DNA of 64,000 bases. It comes from Bacillota bacterium (lineage in GTDB: Bacteria > Bacillota > Sulfobacillia > JAJZYS01 > JAJZLH01). Position numbers and translations under genes: made by a program. How positions within the stretch are numbered: the first letter of the stretch is position 1; every line of letters starts with the position of its first letter. Shown piece after piece: positions 42,579 to 52,641 of this stretch. A model generated the notes under the pieces. That model was not told where the DNA came from and did no database searches. It worked only from the letters and a program-made list of their open reading frames with translations. The stretch lies in NCBI GenBank assembly GCA_021850485.1, contig JAJZLY010000009.1, positions 39,374 to 103,373 of the forward strand, read 5' to 3'.

Positions 42579-43304
42579 ATGTTCTTGGACAGCACCGAGT
42601 TGCCTTGGCCTCAGCATATCCAAGTCGGCTCGCCCATCATCTGCGGTCGTCAGACGTTTGACAGGTTGCTGGTACACACGCCGATGATCCACCAGGGCAC
42701 AGACCTGGAGCAGATGCTCCAGACCTTGGTCAGACCGTGGGTCAAATCCGGCGACATGATCTTCATCTCCGAGAAGGTGGTGGCGATCAGTCAGGGTCGC
42801 CTGGCCAAAGGGGATGAAATTCAGGTGCGCCCACTGGCGCACTTTTTGTCGGCGCGTGTGATGAAGTCCAGCCATGGCCTCGGCCACCGCAACCCGCTGG
42901 TGATGGAGATGGCGTTGCGCGAGGCCGGTCCGGTGCGGATTTTGTTCGCAGCCGCTGTTGGCGGCTTTAGCAAACGGGTCCTAGGACGCTCCGGCGACTT
43001 CTATCGTCTGGCCGGCAGGCGGGTTGCCGCCATTGACGGCACCAACCGGGTGACCATCCCACCCTACGGGGATTATGTCGTCTTAATGCCGACCGATCCT
43101 GAAGGAGTCGCCAGGCGCCTCGCTGGAGCGGCGGGTGGTGATCTGGCTGTGGTCGATGTGAACGATGTCGGGGCCGAGGTGCTGGGCGCCTCTGCCGGGA
43201 TAGACCGCGACCTGTTGCGTCAGGCGACGCGCGACAACCCACTTGGTCAGGGGCACCAGCAGACGCCGGTCGGCATCATTCGGGTACACAACCTGGCGCA
43301 CTAG
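42579..43304 (+). CDS. CofE/FbiB-like (F420-0:gamma-glutamyl ligase family) protein
   Basis: 241 residues of the PF01996 family. The core includes SGDMIFISEKVVAISQGR, SSHGLGHRNPLVMEM and DGTNRVTIPPYGDYVVLMPTDPEG, with DVND later. In F420-producing organisms CofE ligates glutamate to F420-0; many Bacillota carry family members without an F420 pathway, so the role here is open. No other F420 genes are in the window. It lies 54 bases after tadC and may be read through from that operon. Confidence 0.75.
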   Translation: MFLDSTELPWPQHIQVGSPIICGRQTFDRLLVHTPMIHQGTDLEQMLQTLVRPWVKSGDMIFISEKVVAISQGRLAKGDEIQVRPLAHFLSARVMKSSHGLGHRNPLVMEMALREAGPVRILFAAAVGGFSKRVLGRSGDFYRLAGRRVAAIDGTNRVTIPPYGDYVVLMPTDPEGVARRLAGAAGGDLAVVDVNDVGAEVLGASAGIDRDLLRQATRDNPLGQGHQQTPVGIIRVHNLAH

Positions 43305-43352
43305 GGATCCTCTGGCTGTCGCGGTGCACTGGCCCGCACAGCCGCTGGATCC
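43305..43352 (+). terminator. long hairpin after the CofE-like gene
   Basis: GGATCC, three bases, GGCTGT, C, GCGG pair with CCGC, ACAGCC, three bases, GGATCC across an eight-base loop (43305-43324 with 43334-43352). It starts just after the stop codon and is a plausible terminator for the pilus/CofE transcript, without a T-run. Confidence 0.6.
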
Positions 43353-43465
43353 TGGTCCGATCGGTTCGGATCGTATTTCTGCCCGCAGCCCCGAAGGCGG
43401 CCGGGCCAGCGGCAGGGAGCATGGACGGTATCTTGTTGTCGTGTAGGCGATGACAAAATGGCGAT

Positions 43466-43780
43466 GTGGTGCGTCGTGCCGTCGAGGGGTGCTACATCCC
43501 CGAGCATCGCCGCCAGCACTTCGCCGATCGGGCAACTCCGGCAGAAGTGCATGAGGCCTTGAAGAACGAAGCATACTGATCTCAAGGGCAGCCGATCAAG
43601 GCACAGCGATCGTCGCTTGCCTCGGTAGCCCACGGTGGGACTGCACAGGGGCGCTATGTCTTGATTCCGGGAGTCACTTTTTCAGCCAACCCAATGAAGA
43701 ATGTCTTCATGCCGATCACGGTTCGAGACATGACAGCTCCAGAGCGGCGGTTCTTCAACGACAAGACGGAAGGGAGGTGA
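43466..43780 (+). pseudogene. remnant of a BrnT/DUF4258-like toxin gene with an internal stop
   Basis: From GTG 43466 the frame reads VVRRAVEGCYIPEHRRQHFA and on to KNEAY, then TGA at 43577. After the stop the same frame continues with GGTAQGRYVLIPG and MPITVRDMTAPERRFF, the typical end of small RNase toxins of the BrnT/DUF4258 type, to TGA 43778. Length and order fit one gene of about 104 codons with a nonsense mutation. Selenocysteine is unlikely because no redox motif surrounds the stop. The antitoxin-like gene follows in the same frame. Confidence 0.62.
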
Positions 43781-43828
43781 CCGGAAGCGAGCAAGGGAAA
43801 AATTCCAGACTTCAAAGACATCGATGAA

Positions 43829-44062
43829 ATGGCCAAGTTCTGGGAGAGCCATGACAGTGAGAACTTTGAACGCCAAGGTGTCGAAGAAGTCAGCTACCGG
43901 CCAAAGCGCGTTGTCCTGTCGGTGCGTTTCGACCCAGGCGACCTAGTAGCCATTACCAGGGCTGCCCGGAAATCTGGCGTAGATCGGTCGACATTGGTGC
44001 GCATGATGGTGAGAAAGCAGCTGCTCGCCGAACATGAGGACCGCACAGATCGTGCCCGCTGA
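43829..44062 (+). CDS. CopG/BrnA-type antitoxin, probably 5'-truncated
   Basis: 77 residues from the only usable ATG. MAKFWESHDSENF and VLSVRFDPGDLVAITRAARKSGVDRSTLVRMMV match the CopG antitoxin family (PF12441), with a ribbon-helix-helix at the C-terminus. The conserved opening KIPDFKDID lies in frame just upstream, but no start codon stands between it and the toxin stop, so the original start seems lost; a one-base shift would link it to GTG 43777. It may be a vestigial or solitary antitoxin. Base composition is lower in GC than the flanks. Confidence 0.65.
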   Translation: MAKFWESHDSENFERQGVEEVSYRPKRVVLSVRFDPGDLVAITRAARKSGVDRSTLVRMMVRKQLLAEHEDRTDRAR

Positions 44063-44183
44063 GCGGGGGCCGATGGACGACGGCCCTGCGTCATCCACTG
44101 GCGGGGAGCGGCTGGCTGGCTCGTTGACGCCGCCAGGCGCCGTTGCTAGCGTGAAGGGCGTGTCTTGAAGGAGGAGCGATGAG

Positions 44184-45293
44184 ATGGATCAGGCGCTGAA
44201 ACATACGCCGCTTTATGACCTGCATGTGGAGCTCGGCGGCCGGATGGTCGGCTTTGGCGGCTGGGAGATGCCGATCCAATACACCTCCATTTTGGCCGAG
44301 CATCAGGCAGTGCGGCAGCGGGCCGGATTGTTTGACGTTTCGCACATGGGAGAAATTGAGGTCCAAGGCCCAGGCGCCGCAGAGCTAGTTGACCAATTGG
44401 TCACCAACTGGCCGAGCCAGCTGCCGCCAGGCGGCGTGCTGTACACGCCGATGTGCCACCCGGACGGTGGCATCGTCGACGACCTATTGGTGTACAAGCT
44501 GGACGAAGACCGATTTCTGCTGGTCGTGAATGCGGGAACCACAGAAAAAGACGTGAACTGGGTTACCAGCCAGGCCAAGCGGCTGGGCAGTCCAGCCACA
44601 ATCACGGACCGCTCGCCGCAGATCGCACAGTTGGCGCTGCAGGGGCCCAAGGCAGAGGCGATCCTGGCTCCTCTCCTGGCGGCAGACCTGGGCGCGCTGG
44701 CGTTTTTTCATTGGCTGAAAGTTGACGATCTCTTTGGCCACTGTGCCTTGATCTCACGCACCGGATACACGGGCGAGGACGGTTTTGAGATCTACCTGGA
44801 GAGCACAGCGGTCGACCAGGTGGCGCGCGCACTGCTGCGCCATGGCCAGTCTGCGGGCCTGCAGATGGTCGGACTGGGAGCGCGCGACTCCTTGCGCTTC
44901 GAAGCCTGTTTGCCCCTATACGGTCAGGAGATCTCCGATTCGATCACTCCCTTGGAGGCGGCGCTTGGTGTGTTCGTCAAATGGGACAAGGCGTTCATCG
45001 GAAAAGAGGCACTAGCGAGCGCCAAGGAGCACGGGCTTTCCCGCTGCCTGGTCGGATTGCGCCTGAGCCAACGGGCCGTACCCCGCCACGGGTATGATGT
45101 GGTGGCCAACGGCCAGATCGTCGGTCAGGTCACCTCGGGCATGATCGCACCGACTGTCGGCCAGCCCGTGGCCCTGGCCCTGGTACCGCCTGAACTGAGT
45201 CAGGTCGGCACCCAGTTGGCGGTGCGGATCCGGGAGCAGGACATTGCGGCTGAGGTAGTCAAGAGACCCTTTTACAGGAGGGATCAGCGCTGA
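44184..45293 (+). CDS. gcvT: aminomethyltransferase (glycine cleavage T protein)
   Basis: 369 residues. Motifs: GGWEMPIQYTSILAEH, FDVSHMGEIEVQGP, ARDSLRFEACLPLYGQEI and FVKWDKAFIGKEAL in the GCV_T and C-terminal barrel domains. It transfers the methylene group from aminomethyl-lipoyl GcvH to tetrahydrofolate. AAGGAGG precedes ATG 44184. It opens a tight operon with gcvH, gcvPA, gcvPB, lipM and glyA. I saw no glycine riboswitch in the 120 bases upstream. Confidence 0.95.
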   Translation: MDQALKHTPLYDLHVELGGRMVGFGGWEMPIQYTSILAEHQAVRQRAGLFDVSHMGEIEVQGPGAAELVDQLVTNWPSQLPPGGVLYTPMCHPDGGIVDDLLVYKLDEDRFLLVVNAGTTEKDVNWVTSQAKRLGSPATITDRSPQIAQLALQGPKAEAILAPLLAADLGALAFFHWLKVDDLFGHCALISRTGYTGEDGFEIYLESTAVDQVARALLRHGQSAGLQMVGLGARDSLRFEACLPLYGQEISDSITPLEAALGVFVKWDKAFIGKEALASAKEHGLSRCLVGLRLSQRAVPRHGYDVVANGQIVGQVTSGMIAPTVGQPVALALVPPELSQVGTQLAVRIREQDIAAEVVKRPFYRRDQR

Positions 45294-45682
45294 TGGACGT
45301 ACCGAAGAGTCTTCTCTACACCCATGACCATGAGTGGGTCCAGATCAAGGGACAAGTTGGACGGGTCGGCATTACCGCCTTCGCCCAAGATCAGCTGGGG
45401 GATATCGTATTCGTGGAGTTGCCGAAGGTGGGGGCCAGCGTGACAGCGGGCGCCGCCTTCGGCGTGGTGGAGTCGGTGAAGAGCATGTCCGACCTGTACG
45501 CTCCGGTGTCCGGACAGGTGCTGGCGGTGAACGCACTGTTGGCCGACCAGCCGGAGCAGGTGAACAGAGACCCCTACGGTGAGGGGTGGATGATCGAAGT
45601 CCAGCTGGCGGATGCCTCCGAAGTGGACGCCCTGATCAGCCCGGAGGCGTACGCCGACAGCACCCAGTCGGCCGGGCACTGA
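45293..45682 (+). CDS. gcvH: glycine cleavage H protein
   Basis: 129 residues. The lipoyl-bearing Lys is in GVVESVKSMSDLYAPVSG (about residue 63). HDHEW near the N-terminus and ALLADQPEQVNRDPYGEGWM near the C-terminus are conserved. It carries the aminomethyl intermediate between P and T proteins. The usual VKAASD reads VKSMSD. Start and end touch gcvT and gcvPA. Confidence 0.96.
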   Translation: MDVPKSLLYTHDHEWVQIKGQVGRVGITAFAQDQLGDIVFVELPKVGASVTAGAAFGVVESVKSMSDLYAPVSGQVLAVNALLADQPEQVNRDPYGEGWMIEVQLADASEVDALISPEAYADSTQSAGH

Positions 45683-45683
45683 G

Positions 45684-47027
45684 GTGCGCTTCACACCACA
45701 CACGCCAGCCGAACGCCAGGCGATGCTGACGGCTTTGGGCGCCACCGAGGTGATGGATCTGTTCGCCGACCTGCCCCAGGCGGTGCGCCTGGGACGGGAC
45801 CTCGAGCTGCCGCTGGGCATGCCGGAACTTGAACTGGACCGCCACGTCCGCTCACTGGCTGACCAAAACCGCCACCTCGGTCAACTGCCTTCATTTTTGG
45901 GGGCGGGTGCCTACGACCGCTTCATCCCAGCCGCTGTCGGCGAGATCTTGCGGCGCGCTGAGTTCTACACCTCGTATACGCCGTATCAACCGGAGGTGTC
46001 CCAGGGCACCTTGCAGGCGATCTGGGAGTTCCAGTCCCTGGTCGCCACCTTATACGACATGGACGTGGCCCAGGCGTCGCTCTACGACGGTGCCACCGCT
46101 GCAGCTGAGGCCGTGATGGTGGCAGTGGCCGAGACTGGCCGCCAGGGCGTGGTGGTGGCCCGCTCCGTCGACCCCCAGGTGCGCGCTGTGATCCGCACCT
46201 ATGCCCAAGGCCGCCCGCTGTCGATTCAGGAGCTGGCGCTGGACCAAGACCGCTGTGATCTGCAGGAGTTGGACCGACTGCTCACCGACCAGGTGGCCGT
46301 GCTGGTCATTCAGCAGCCGAGCTTTCTCGGAGCCATCGAGCCGGCGGCAGACATGGTGCAGGCAGCACACCGGGTTGGGGCTCTGGCAGTGGTGATCGCC
46401 GACCCGGTGGCCCACGCCTGGCTGAAGCCGCCAGGGGCCTACAGCGCCGACTTGGCGGTCGGTGAGGGACAGGGATTGGGCGTCGCTCCGTCCTTCGGCG
46501 GTCCCTACGTCGGGCTGATGGCAGCCCGCCAGGACCTGGTCCGCCGCCTGCCCGGGCGCATTGTCGGTGCCACTGTCGACGTAGATGGAAAACCGGGGTT
46601 CGTCCTCACCTTGCAGACCCGCGAGCAGCACATCCGCCGCCAGCGGGCCACCTCCAACATCTGCACCAATCAGGGATTGATCGCCCTGGCCGCCACCGTC
46701 TATATGTCCCTGATGGGGCCAGAAGGGTTGCGCCAGGTGGCGCTGCTCAGCCACGAAGGTGCCGAGGACCTGCGCCACAGGCTGCTCGCCCTTCCCGGCG
46801 TGCAGGCCGTTGGCAGCGCACCCACCTTTTACGAGTTCGCGGTCAATCTGCCCAAGCCAGCCGCCGAGGTCAACCGCAAATTGCTCGCCGCTGGCTTCAT
46901 CGGCGGCTACCCGCTGGTCGATGACTATCCGGAGTTGGGCCCCGGAGGCTGGCTTTTGGCCGTCACCGAAAAGCGGAGCGAGCAGGAAATCGCCGGGTTT
47001 GCAAAGGCGGTGGCACAGGCGCTATGA
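45684..47027 (+). CDS. gcvPA: glycine dehydrogenase (decarboxylating) subunit 1
   Basis: 447 residues, the N-terminal half of P protein encoded separately as in Bacillota and archaea. [38 protein letters not shown] is abbreviated here as the conserved [12 protein letters not shown] region; [11 protein letters not shown] follows near the C-terminus. With subunit 2 it decarboxylates glycine. It lacks the PLP lysine, which sits on subunit 2. GTG 45684 follows gcvH by one base. Confidence 0.93.
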   Translation: MRFTPHTPAERQAMLTALGATEVMDLFADLPQAVRLGRDLELPLGMPELELDRHVRSLADQNRHLGQLPSFLGAGAYDRFIPAAVGEILRRAEFYTSYTPYQPEVSQGTLQAIWEFQSLVATLYDMDVAQASLYDGATAAAEAVMVAVAETGRQGVVVARSVDPQVRAVIRTYAQGRPLSIQELALDQDRCDLQELDRLLTDQVAVLVIQQPSFLGAIEPAADMVQAAHRVGALAVVIADPVAHAWLKPPGAYSADLAVGEGQGLGVAPSFGGPYVGLMAARQDLVRRLPGRIVGATVDVDGKPGFVLTLQTREQHIRRQRATSNICTNQGLIALAATVYMSLMGPEGLRQVALLSHEGAEDLRHRLLALPGVQAVGSAPTFYEFAVNLPKPAAEVNRKLLAAGFIGGYPLVDDYPELGPGGWLLAVTEKRSEQEIAGFAKAVAQAL

Positions 47028-48463
47028 GTACGATTTTTGACGAATCGCGTCTGGGCCGACGGGGCTCAGAATTGCGGGCAACCAAAACCACTGCCCCGGC
47101 CGGCTTCGCATCTTCCGAGCTGCGCCACGAGTTGGCCTGGCCAGAGCTATCAGAGCCGCAGGTGGTCCGCCACTTCGTGCGCCTATCGCGGCTCAACCAC
47201 GCCATTGATGTTGGCTTCTACCCACTGGGCTCTTGCACCATGAAGTACAACCCCAAGATCAACGAAGAGATGGCCAGGTTGCCTGGATTTGCCTCCCTGC
47301 ACCCGCTGCAGCCAGAAGAGACTGTTCAGGGAGCGCTCCAGGTGATGTGGGAACTGCAGCGCGACCTGGCCGAGATTACGGGCATGGATCAAGTCAGCCT
47401 CCAGCCCGCGGCCGGCGCCCAGGGCGAGCAGACCGGGATTTTGATGATCAAGGCCTACCACCGCTCCCGCCAAGACCTGCAACGGACCGAGGTGTTGATC
47501 CCAGATGCGGCCCACGGTACCAACCCGGCTACTGCCTCACTGGCCGGGTTCGACGTGGTGGAAGTGGCGTCGGACAGCCGTGGCGGCGTCGACCTAGACG
47601 CCCTGAAGGCCAAGCTAGGGCCTAAGACAGCGGCCGTGATGCTGACCAACCCGTCGACTTTGGGCATCTTCGAAGACAACATCGTGGAGATTGCCCGGCT
47701 CACCCATCAGGCCGGGGGACTGCTCTACTACGATGGCGCCAACCTGAACGCCATCTTGGGCAAGTGCCGACCTGGTGACACCGGCTTTGACGTGGTCCAT
47801 GTGAACTTGCACAAGACGTTTTCCACGCCCCACGGCGGCGGTGGCCCGGGTTCTGGACCGGTGGGGGTGAAAAAGCACCTGGCGCCGTTTTTACCTGCCC
47901 CGACCGTCGGTCGCGACCAAAACGGCTTTCATCTGGTAGCGGGCGGGCCAGACTCGATCGGCCGCGTGCGTTCGTTTCACGGTAACTTCGGGATGCACCT
48001 GAGGGCCTATACCTACATCCGCAGCCTGGGCAAAGACGGTCTCAGCGCAGTGGCCGAGGATGCAGTGTTGAACGCAAACTACCTGCTCCATCTGATCAAG
48101 GACCGGGTGACCGTGCCCTATCAGCGACTGGCCAAGCACGAGTTTGTGGTCGGCCTGCCCAGGTCGATCAAGGACAAGACGGGTGTCCGCACCTTGGATG
48201 TGGCCAAGCGGCTGCTCGACTTCGGTGTCCATTCTCCGACCGTCTATTTCCCCTTGATCGTGGACGAGGCGATGATGATCGAACCAACCGAGACAGAGTC
48301 GAAAGAGACCTTGGAGGCCTTCGCTGCGATCCTCGCCCAGGTGCTGACTGAGGCAGTGAACGATCCAGAGATGGTCAAAACCGCTCCGCACACCACGCCG
48401 GTGCGCCGATTGGATGAGGCGCGGGCCGCCCGGCAGCCCGAATTGCGCTATCGGCCGCGATGA
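47024..48463 (+). CDS. gcvPB: glycine dehydrogenase (decarboxylating) subunit 2
   Basis: 479 residues, the PLP-binding half. [30 protein letters not shown], and the PLP-lysine region [19 protein letters not shown] are diagnostic. The C-terminus [14 protein letters not shown] is typical. It overlaps gcvPA by four bases and lipM by four, so the operon is translationally coupled. Confidence 0.95.
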   Translation: MSTIFDESRLGRRGSELRATKTTAPAGFASSELRHELAWPELSEPQVVRHFVRLSRLNHAIDVGFYPLGSCTMKYNPKINEEMARLPGFASLHPLQPEETVQGALQVMWELQRDLAEITGMDQVSLQPAAGAQGEQTGILMIKAYHRSRQDLQRTEVLIPDAAHGTNPATASLAGFDVVEVASDSRGGVDLDALKAKLGPKTAAVMLTNPSTLGIFEDNIVEIARLTHQAGGLLYYDGANLNAILGKCRPGDTGFDVVHVNLHKTFSTPHGGGGPGSGPVGVKKHLAPFLPAPTVGRDQNGFHLVAGGPDSIGRVRSFHGNFGMHLRAYTYIRSLGKDGLSAVAEDAVLNANYLLHLIKDRVTVPYQRLAKHEFVVGLPRSIKDKTGVRTLDVAKRLLDFGVHSPTVYFPLIVDEAMMIEPTETESKETLEAFAAILAQVLTEAVNDPEMVKTAPHTTPVRRLDEARAARQPELRYRPR

Positions 48464-49260
48464 CGCGAACCAGGTGGTGGGTGGTTTCTGATCCGCCTGC
48501 CGCCGGTCGCGACCAGATGGCCACCGACGATGCCCTTTTGGAACTGGCCAGAGAGAGCCGCGATGTGTGGCTGCGCTTTTACCGCTTCGCACCGCCGGCG
48601 CTGAGCGTGGGCCGGGGGCAGACGCTTTCGGGTATCTACCTGCCAGGGGTGGCCGAGATCGGCGCCGATTTGGTCAGGCGGCCCAGCGGCGGTCAGGCCG
48701 TGTTGCATGACGACGAGTTGACCTATGCCCTGGCCGCACCGTTGGGCGTGATCCCCGGCGGCGTGGTGGAGAGCTACCGGCAGATCGCCGAAGCGCTGCT
48801 GATCGCACTGCAAAAGCTGGGTGTCCGGGCTGAACTGGCCGACCCACAGGTGGCCGCCACCTCAGCCAGCCGGGAAGCGAATTGCTTTGTGGCCCCGTCC
48901 GCCTATGAGCTGACGGTGGGTGGCAAAAAGGCAGCCGGCTCAGCCCAGGTCAGGCGGCGGGGGGGTCTGTTACAGCATGGCGCCTTGGCCCGAACCATCG
49001 ATTTTCAGCGCTGGAGTGCCTGCTTCGTGGCACCGGGCGCCGCCAGGCTGGGCTGGCAGACGGCGATGGAGGCGCGGGCGACCGGACTTTTTCAGCACTG
49101 GCCAGAGCTGAGCAGACCGTCCGACCTTGCGATCGAGGCGGCGGTGGTGGCAGGATTCAGTGAGCGGTTTTCGGTCCAGATCCAGCCAGCGACTCTGCCC
49201 GCCAAGACGCGCCTCGCCGCCAGGGCCGCCCTAACCTCCAGCCGCCGCTTCGCCATCTGA
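48460..49260 (+). CDS. lipM: octanoyl-[GcvH]:protein octanoyltransferase-like (LipM/LplA family)
   Basis: 266 residues of the biotin/lipoate ligase fold. [40 protein letters not shown] and [17 protein letters not shown] match LipM; the Cys in NCF is the acyl-accepting nucleophile of LipM. It would attach octanoate to GcvH, which is encoded in the same operon. Lipoate-protein ligase activity is the alternative. Confidence 0.83.
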   Translation: MTRTRWWVVSDPPAAGRDQMATDDALLELARESRDVWLRFYRFAPPALSVGRGQTLSGIYLPGVAEIGADLVRRPSGGQAVLHDDELTYALAAPLGVIPGGVVESYRQIAEALLIALQKLGVRAELADPQVAATSASREANCFVAPSAYELTVGGKKAAGSAQVRRRGGLLQHGALARTIDFQRWSACFVAPGAARLGWQTAMEARATGLFQHWPELSRPSDLAIEAAVVAGFSERFSVQIQPATLPAKTRLAARAALTSSRRFAI

Positions 49261-49273
49261 GGAGGATCAAGAC

Positions 49274-50524
49274 ATGCGCCATCTCAGCGAGGTTGATCCA
49301 GCGGTGTTCGCCCTGATCGAACGCGAGCAGGCTCGCCAGGAGGACGGGCTGGAACTGATCGCTTCTGAGAACTTCACCTCGCTGGCGGTGATGGAGGCGA
49401 TGGGTTCTGCGCTGACCAACAAGTACGCGGAGGGCTATCCTGGAAAGCGCTACTACGGCGGCTGCGCCTTCGTGGACGAGGTGGAATCGCTGGCCATCGA
49501 GCGGGTGAAAGCCCTTTTTTCAGCAGACTATGCCAACGTCCAGCCTCACTCCGGAGCTCAGGCTAACATGGCGGTGTACCACGCGCTCTTGAAGCCAGGC
49601 GACTGCGTGCTGGGGATGAGCCTGGCTGCAGGTGGGCACCTGACGCATGGCAGCGCCGTAAACTTCTCCGGTCAGCTCTACCGCTTCGTGCCCTACGGCG
49701 TGGACCCGGTCAGTGAACGGCTGGACCTGGATGAACTCACGAGGCTGGCCGAACTGGAGCGACCCAAACTGATCGTGGCCGGGGCCTCCGCCTATCCGCT
49801 GCAGTTTGACTTCCCGGCCCTGCGGGCGGTGGCGGATCGGGTCGGCGCCCTGCTGATGGTGGACATGGCGCATATCGCCGGCCTGGTGGCGACCGGCCAG
49901 CACCCGACACCGGTGGGCGTCGCCCAGGTGGTCACCTCCACCACCCACAAGACCCTGCGCGGTCCGCGCGGCGGTTTCATCCTGGCCGACCAAGAACTCG
50001 GCCCAGCCATCGACAAGGCCGTGTTCCCGGGGATCCAAGGCGGCCCCTTGATGCACGTGATCGCCGCCAAGGCGGTCGCCTTCCAGGAGGCGCAAAGCCC
50101 ACAGTTCGCGCGCTACCAGCGGCAGGTGGTGGCCAACGCCAAGTGCTTGGCCGAGGCACTGTTGGCGGCCGGATGGGCATTGGTTGGCGGCGGTACGGAA
50201 AACCACATGCTGATCGTCAAACTGATCGGCCGTGGCCTCACCGGGGCGCAGGCGCAGCAGGCACTGGGCGAGGCCCAGATCACCGTCAATAAAAACGCCA
50301 TCCCCAACGATCCGCTGCCACCGCGTCAGGCCAGCGGCATCCGGATCGGGACCCCGGCAGTAACCAGTCGAGCGATGACCGAAGCGGCAATCACTGAGAT
50401 CGCTGCCCTGATTGACCAAGTCCTCTCCCACCCCACCGACGCCGAGGTGCTGGCTCAGGCCGGCGCCGCGGCACGGGCGCTGGCCAGGGCTTATCCACTG
50501 TATGCTACGGGCGGTGTGGCGTGA
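49274..50524 (+). CDS. glyA: serine hydroxymethyltransferase
   Basis: 416 residues. Motifs: [39 protein letters not shown], and the PLP-lysine site [14 protein letters not shown]. It interconverts serine and glycine and uses methylene-tetrahydrofolate made by the glycine cleavage genes upstream, so the operon is a one-carbon unit. AGGAGG precedes the ATG. Confidence 0.97.
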   Translation: MRHLSEVDPAVFALIEREQARQEDGLELIASENFTSLAVMEAMGSALTNKYAEGYPGKRYYGGCAFVDEVESLAIERVKALFSADYANVQPHSGAQANMAVYHALLKPGDCVLGMSLAAGGHLTHGSAVNFSGQLYRFVPYGVDPVSERLDLDELTRLAELERPKLIVAGASAYPLQFDFPALRAVADRVGALLMVDMAHIAGLVATGQHPTPVGVAQVVTSTTHKTLRGPRGGFILADQELGPAIDKAVFPGIQGGPLMHVIAAKAVAFQEAQSPQFARYQRQVVANAKCLAEALLAAGWALVGGGTENHMLIVKLIGRGLTGAQAQQALGEAQITVNKNAIPNDPLPPRQASGIRIGTPAVTSRAMTEAAITEIAALIDQVLSHPTDAEVLAQAGAAARALARAYPLYATGGVA

Positions 50525-50991
50525 TGGCACAGGCCAGTTCAGCGACCCGTCGGATCTTGGTGCTCAACGGTCCCAATCTCGGACAACTGGAATTCCGGCC
50601 GGCCGATGTCTACGGAACACAAAGCTGGACCGAAATCGCCGCCCAGATCAGTGAACAGGCACAGCGGCTTCAGCTCACCGTCAGTTTTGCGCAGGCCGAC
50701 GGCGAGGGCGAACTGATCGGCATCTTGCAGCGTGCACGCGCCAGCCAAGATGCTGTGGTGATCAACCCCGGCGGCTTGTCGCATACGTCCGTGGCGCTGC
50801 GCGATGCCATCGAGGCGTTCTCCAAACCGGTGATCGAGGTCCATCTCAGCAATGTCGGAGCGAGGGAGCCTTTTCGTCATCCGGCCATCACCGGCGGTGC
50901 TGCCAGCGGTGTGATCAGCGGCTTCGGCGCTTTCGGCTACCGATTGGCGCTGGTGGCCGTGGCTGAACTGCTGGCGGCGCAGCGGGCATGA
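50521..50991 (+). CDS. aroQ: type II 3-dehydroquinate dehydratase
   Basis: 156 residues. [19 protein letters not shown] holds the lid Arg and Tyr, [16 protein letters not shown] and [15 protein letters not shown] follow with catalytic and shikimate contacts, and [11 protein letters not shown] closes it. The usual NLLG is replaced by GQLE, a local deviation. It makes 3-dehydroshikimate, the AroE substrate. GTG 50521 overlaps glyA, and its end overlaps the peptidase. Confidence 0.92.
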   Translation: MMAQASSATRRILVLNGPNLGQLEFRPADVYGTQSWTEIAAQISEQAQRLQLTVSFAQADGEGELIGILQRARASQDAVVINPGGLSHTSVALRDAIEAFSKPVIEVHLSNVGAREPFRHPAITGGAASGVISGFGAFGYRLALVAVAELLAAQRA

Positions 50992-52055
50992 CCGACCGCC
51001 CGGCTGCCGCCCAAGGCGCATTTGCCGCCCTGGGTGCACAGGTGGCGGTGATCACAGACCCCGCCAACCGGCGCTGGCTGACCGGCTTTACGGGATCGTC
51101 CGGGCTGGTCATCTTGCGAGACGGCGTAGCCGAGTTGATCACCGACGGTCGCTACACCATCCAGGCACAGGCGGAGGTGCGGCCAGGCGTACGGGTCACA
51201 ACCGACAGCCGGCGCACAGCTGGCGGGCTTGGTGAACACTTAGCCGGGCACAGCGGCCCGGTGGCCGTTGAGGCAGACCATCTGACCGTGGCCCAAATGG
51301 CAGACCTGGAACGAGACCTCAGTCTCATCAGCTGGGTGACAACCCGCGGTGTGCTGGCCAACTTGCGTGCGGTGAAGGACTCAGACGAGTTGGCGGCGAT
51401 CCGCCAGGCCTTTGCGGTCGCCGACGGGGCGTTTGGGGAGCTCTTGCCCGAGGTTCAGCCGGGCGCGCGCGAACTGGATCTGGCGCTCAGTCTGGAGGGA
51501 GCGATCCGCCGGCACGAAGGCTGTGGCCTTGGCTTCGAGTCCATTGTGGTCAGTGGGCCCCGGTGTGCCCTGCCTCACGGTCAGCCCAGCGGTCGCCAGT
51601 TGGCCGTCGGCGACCTCGTCACCATAGACTGGGGGGCCACGGTTGTCGGCTACACGTCGGACTGCACCCGAACGCTGGCCGTCGGCCAGCTGCAAGAGCC
51701 GGGTCGGCGCATCTACCAGGTGGTCAAGGCGGCGATGGAGGCTGCCATCGCAGCGGCTCGGCCGCAAACTCTGGGCAAAGACGTGCACGCCGCTGCCCGG
51801 GCCGTGATCGAGGCGGCCGGGTACGGGGCCAATTTCGTCCACGGCACAGGGCATGGACTTGGACTGGAGATTCATGAAGCCCCGGCACTGGGCGCCAGGA
51901 GCGAAGACCGTCTGCAGGTCGGCATGGTGGTCACCTTCGAGCCAGGCATCTATATCGAGGGTTACGGCGGCGTGAGGATCGAACAAACGGGTATTATTAC
52001 CGAGGGGCCAGTCGAAATCTTGTCTGGCCTGCCCACCGAGTTGCAGATCTGTTGA
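50988..52055 (+). CDS. pepP: M24 family Xaa-Pro aminopeptidase
   Basis: 355 residues. The N-terminal creatinase-like domain (NRRWLTGFTGSSGLVIL) precedes the pita-bread domain with metal ligands in VTIDWGATVVGYTSDCTRT, HGTGHGLGLEIHEAP, and TFEPGIYIEGYGGVRIEQTG. It removes N-terminal residues before proline. An aroQ-pepP-efp order is common in Bacillota. Confidence 0.9.
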   Translation: MTDRPAAAQGAFAALGAQVAVITDPANRRWLTGFTGSSGLVILRDGVAELITDGRYTIQAQAEVRPGVRVTTDSRRTAGGLGEHLAGHSGPVAVEADHLTVAQMADLERDLSLISWVTTRGVLANLRAVKDSDELAAIRQAFAVADGAFGELLPEVQPGARELDLALSLEGAIRRHEGCGLGFESIVVSGPRCALPHGQPSGRQLAVGDLVTIDWGATVVGYTSDCTRTLAVGQLQEPGRRIYQVVKAAMEAAIAAARPQTLGKDVHAAARAVIEAAGYGANFVHGTGHGLGLEIHEAPALGARSEDRLQVGMVVTFEPGIYIEGYGGVRIEQTGIITEGPVEILSGLPTELQIC

Positions 52056-52066
52056 GGAGGATCTAG

Positions 52067-52624
52067 TTGATCTCGAGTAACGATTTCAGAAACGGCCTGA
52101 CCATCGCCATCGACGGCGTACTGTACACCATCGTTGAGTTCCAGCACGTCAAACCGGGAAAGGGCTCGGCCTTTGTCCGGGTGAAGATGCGCAACGTCCG
52201 CACCGGCTCCACCGTGGAGCGCACCTTCAACGCAGGCGAGAAGGTGAATCGAGCCCAACTGGAGGGCAAAGAGGTGCAATTCCTCTATCAGGACGCAGAC
52301 GCCTACACCTTCATGGACACATCGTCCTACGAGCAGATCACGCTGAACCGGGCGGCCCTGGGCGACGCTTTGAACTTTCTCAAAGAGAGCCTGACCATCT
52401 CCCTCGAACTTTACGAGGGTGAAGTCGTGGGCGTGGAATTGCCGAACTCGGTGGAGCTGGAAGTGACCCAGACCGAACCCGGAATCAAAGGGGATACCGC
52501 CCAAGGCGCCACCAAGCCAGCGACGCTGGAGACTGGCTACACGGTGCGGGTGCCGCTGTTCGTCAATATCGGCGATCGCTTGGTGATTGATACTCGCAGC
52601 GGCAACTACATCAGCCGGGCCTGA
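52067..52624 (+). CDS. efp: translation elongation factor P
   Basis: 185 residues with three OB-like domains. The modification loop is [13 protein letters not shown] with the Lys near residue 31; the C-terminal signature [11 protein letters not shown] is intact. It relieves ribosome stalling at polyproline, which may matter for the proline-rich protein at 13836-15698. TTG 52067 follows GAGGAGGATC. Confidence 0.97.
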   Translation: MISSNDFRNGLTIAIDGVLYTIVEFQHVKPGKGSAFVRVKMRNVRTGSTVERTFNAGEKVNRAQLEGKEVQFLYQDADAYTFMDTSSYEQITLNRAALGDALNFLKESLTISLELYEGEVVGVELPNSVELEVTQTEPGIKGDTAQGATKPATLETGYTVRVPLFVNIGDRLVIDTRSGNYISRA

Positions 52625-52641
52625 GAAGCGGAGGAGACGTC

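Noticed and set aside
43577..43579. In-frame TGA in the toxin remnant as a second selenocysteine codon
   Set aside because: No Cys-containing redox motif surrounds it, no obvious SECIS-like stem was seen, and the downstream antitoxin also looks damaged; nonsense decay is simpler.
44063..44183. Glycine riboswitch in front of gcvT
   Set aside because: The 121 bases lack the conserved glycine aptamer core sequences and are too short for a tandem aptamer.
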